Source: Clostridia bacterium (GTDB lineage Bacteria; Bacillota; Clostridia; Oscillospirales; Acutalibacteraceae). From it: 15,823 nt of DNA. The stretch is taken from positions 1-15,823 of the forward strand of contig CAAFIS010000053.1 of the NCBI GenBank assembly GCA_900763035.1, read 5' to 3'. The notes beneath the pieces are model-generated. The model did no database searches. It saw only the letters and a program-made list of their open reading frames with translations, and was not told where the DNA came from. The first letter of the stretch is position 1. Every line of letters begins with the position of its first letter. Shown here piece by piece: positions 14,451 to 15,823 of the stretch. The position numbers and the translations under genes were made by a program.

Positions 14451-15718
14451 ACGAACTGATCCGCTTATTGCAGGAGGACGGCAGCCTGACCGGCTACCGC
14501 ATCGCCGAAACGAAAACGGCATCCTACGAGCTGTATTTCGTCCACCGGCAGCTGGAAACGGTGCGCACGACCGACACGACCGACACGGCCGTGACCGTAT
14601 ACATCGACCACGACGGCAAAACGGGCGACAGCACCTTCCGCGTTTACGCGTCCATGGGCCCGGACGAGATCCGGCGCAAGATCCGTCTGGCCGCGTCCCG
14701 CGCGCTGCTGGTGCATAACGAGCCGTATCCGCTGCCGGAGCCGGGCACGCTGCACGAGGTGCTGCCCTCGAACATGGCGGACGGGGATCTGAAAACGCTT
14801 GCCCTGCGCACGGCGGATGCGGTGTTCGCCGCGGACGACGGCGAGGGACTGTCCCTCAACGCGACCGAGGTGTTCCTGTATCGCGAGCAGCTGCGGGTGG
14901 TCAACAGCCGCGGCACGGACAAAACGCAGATCAAGACCCGCGGCATGATCGAAACGATCCCCACCTTCACCGAGGGCGACACGTCGGTCGAGCTGTACGA
15001 GGCGTACCACTTCACCGATCTCGACCCCGCTTTGATCACGGCAGAGATCCGCGGCCGCATGGAGGAGGTCCTTCTGCGCCACCGGGCGCAGAAGCCGCAG
15101 ACGCCGCTGACCGCGAACGTCGCGCTGCGCCCGCATGAGATCCGCGAGCTGATGCAGCAGCTGACGGGCGACCTCAGCTATGCCGCGGTCTACACGCAGT
15201 CGAGCCTGCACAAAAAGGGCGACGTGCTGCAGACCGGCAGCGGCGATCGCCTGAACGTGACGCGCTGCGGCCGTCTGCCCGGCAGCGCGGCCTCCGCATT
15301 GTTCGACGAGGACGGCGTGTCGCTGACCGACACCGAGCTGATCCGCGACGGCGAGGTGGTGGGCAACTTCGGCTCCCACCGGTTCGCGACCTATCTGCAC
15401 GAGCCGGAAACGGGAGCGCTGCCCTGCGTCCGTCTTGCGCCCGGCACGCTGACTGCGCAGGAGATGGAGAGCGCCCCGTATCTGGAGTGCGTATCGATGT
15501 CCGGTCTGCAGGTCGATCTCTACAACGACTATATCGGCGGCGAGATCCGGCTGGCCTATCTGCATGAGGACGGCAAGATCGTCCCGCTGACCGGCATCAC
15601 GATGAGCGCGAAGCTGTCCGCGGTGCTGAACGATCTGCGCCTGTCGGATACGCAGACGGTGCAAGGCTCCTATGCCGGTCCGGACCGGATGCTGCTGCAC
15701 GGCATCACGCTGATGTGA
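14447..15718 (+). CDS. pmbA: TldE/PmbA-family protein, non-catalytic partner of TldD
   Basis: This 423-residue protein begins MNELIRLLQEDG at an ATG overlapping the tldD stop by 4 nt, so translation is coupled. It resembles the PmbA/TldE half of the peptidase: an N-terminal domain of about 200 residues (including YRIAETKTASYELYF and LNATEVFLYREQLRVVNSRG), and a C-terminal barrel domain with NVALRPHEIRELMQQLTGDL and DEDGVSLTDTELIRDGEVVG. No HExxxH motif occurs, as expected of TldE, which shapes the active chamber without binding zinc. It also lacks the CGK segment of TldD. A second, catalytic TldD-type role is therefore unlikely. A GC hairpin and a palindrome follow the gene. Confidence 0.88.
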   Translation: MNELIRLLQEDGSLTGYRIAETKTASYELYFVHRQLETVRTTDTTDTAVTVYIDHDGKTGDSTFRVYASMGPDEIRRKIRLAASRALLVHNEPYPLPEPGTLHEVLPSNMADGDLKTLALRTADAVFAADDGEGLSLNATEVFLYREQLRVVNSRGTDKTQIKTRGMIETIPTFTEGDTSVELYEAYHFTDLDPALITAEIRGRMEEVLLRHRAQKPQTPLTANVALRPHEIRELMQQLTGDLSYAAVYTQSSLHKKGDVLQTGSGDRLNVTRCGRLPGSAASALFDEDGVSLTDTELIRDGEVVGNFGSHRFATYLHEPETGALPCVRLAPGTLTAQEMESAPYLECVSMSGLQVDLYNDYIGGEIRLAYLHEDGKIVPLTGITMSAKLSAVLNDLRLSDTQTVQGSYAGPDRMLLHGITLM

Positions 15719-15732
15719 GCAAAAAGCCAAAG

Positions 15733-15760
15733 CGCGGCCGCCCTTCGATGGGCGGCCGCG
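15733..15760 (+). repeat. GC-rich hairpin after pmbA
   Basis: CGCGGCCGCCC (15733-15743) pairs perfectly with 15750-15760 around TTCGAT, an 11-bp stem starting 15 nt after the stop. No T-run follows, so it may be a pausing or mRNA-protecting hairpin rather than a complete terminator. Confidence 0.7.
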
Positions 15761-15823
15761 TCAGACTGTCAAAAAAGCCCGGACGCTGTCGAGCGAAGCT
15801 CCGGCTTTTATTGCCAGTCTGAC
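15760..15823 (+). terminator. Long imperfect palindrome, probable terminator, cut by window end
   Basis: GTCAGACTG (15760-15768) is the exact inverse complement of the last nine bases (15815-15823). Inside it, AAAAGCC(C)GGA pairs with TCCGGCTTTT with one bulged C, around a 16-nt loop. The inner stem followed by TTTTATT is a reasonable Rho-independent terminator. The outer arms extend it to about 25 paired positions and may continue beyond the window. Confidence 0.65.

Noticed and set aside
14465..15730. 421-codon minus-strand frame across pmbA
   Set aside because: It is a shadow of pmbA, without a ribosome binding site or recognisable motif.
1..15823. CRISPR arrays, tRNA or rRNA genes, toxin-antitoxin pairs, prophage or attachment sites
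   Set aside because: Reading both strands I found no regularly spaced direct repeats, no tRNA-like cloverleaf ending, no rRNA sequence and no phage structural or integrase gene other than the transposase relic.

Overview
The window is GC-rich bacterial chromosome. It is most likely from a spore-forming member of the Clostridia, possibly a gut Oscillospirales-type organism. The reasons are a clear sporulation sigma factor SigG, a type III glutamine synthetase, strong AGGAGG-type ribosome binding sites, compact Rho-independent terminators, and an IS481-type transposase relic of a kind I recall from gut clostridia. The species is inference and cannot be fixed from the sequence alone.

Layout. 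Positions 1-2985 (+) hold most of a MacB-like ABC transporter fusion (ATPase plus FtsX-type permease), cut at its 5' end by the window edge. A terminator and a promoter follow. Next come apt (adenine phosphoribosyltransferase, 3122-3655) and a histidine phosphatase (3658-4371), only 2 nt apart. A 17-bp bidirectional terminator (4379-4418) separates this pair from a convergent minus-strand operon: a Nudix-HAD fusion protein (5595-6926) followed 6 nt later by a CDF cation exporter (4422-5588), driven from a good promoter at 6965-6993.

Positions 7024-9814 are an accessory patch. It has a 5'-end relic of an insertion sequence (about 7024-7290) and 170 nt of unassigned DNA. Then comes a LysR-type regulator (minus), which diverges from a two-gene unit: a small three-helix membrane protein and a YoaK/DUF1275 membrane protein overlapping by 14 nt. 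The intergenic space holds a dyad with T-N11-A spacing and a consensus-like promoter. Directly after the yoaK stop codon lies the C-terminal stub of a MATE efflux pump. Relics on both sides suggest the lysR-yoaK module sits between recombination scars.

Positions 9841-15823 return to core genes. They are glnN (minus, type III glutamine synthetase, with its own strong promoter and a terminator-like hairpin at the very start of its leader) and divergent sigG (preceded by a sigma-G-like promoter and followed by a terminator overlapping its stop). A tldD-tldE (pmbA) pair follows, coupled by an ATGA overlap and with its own promoter. The window ends in a GC hairpin and a long imperfect palindrome that runs to the last base.

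I do not see a large undescribed system such as a defence island, CRISPR array or biosynthetic cluster. The most interesting signals are regulatory (glnN leader hairpin, sigG promoter, LysR operator), one domain fusion (Nudix-HAD), and the scars around lysR-yoaK.
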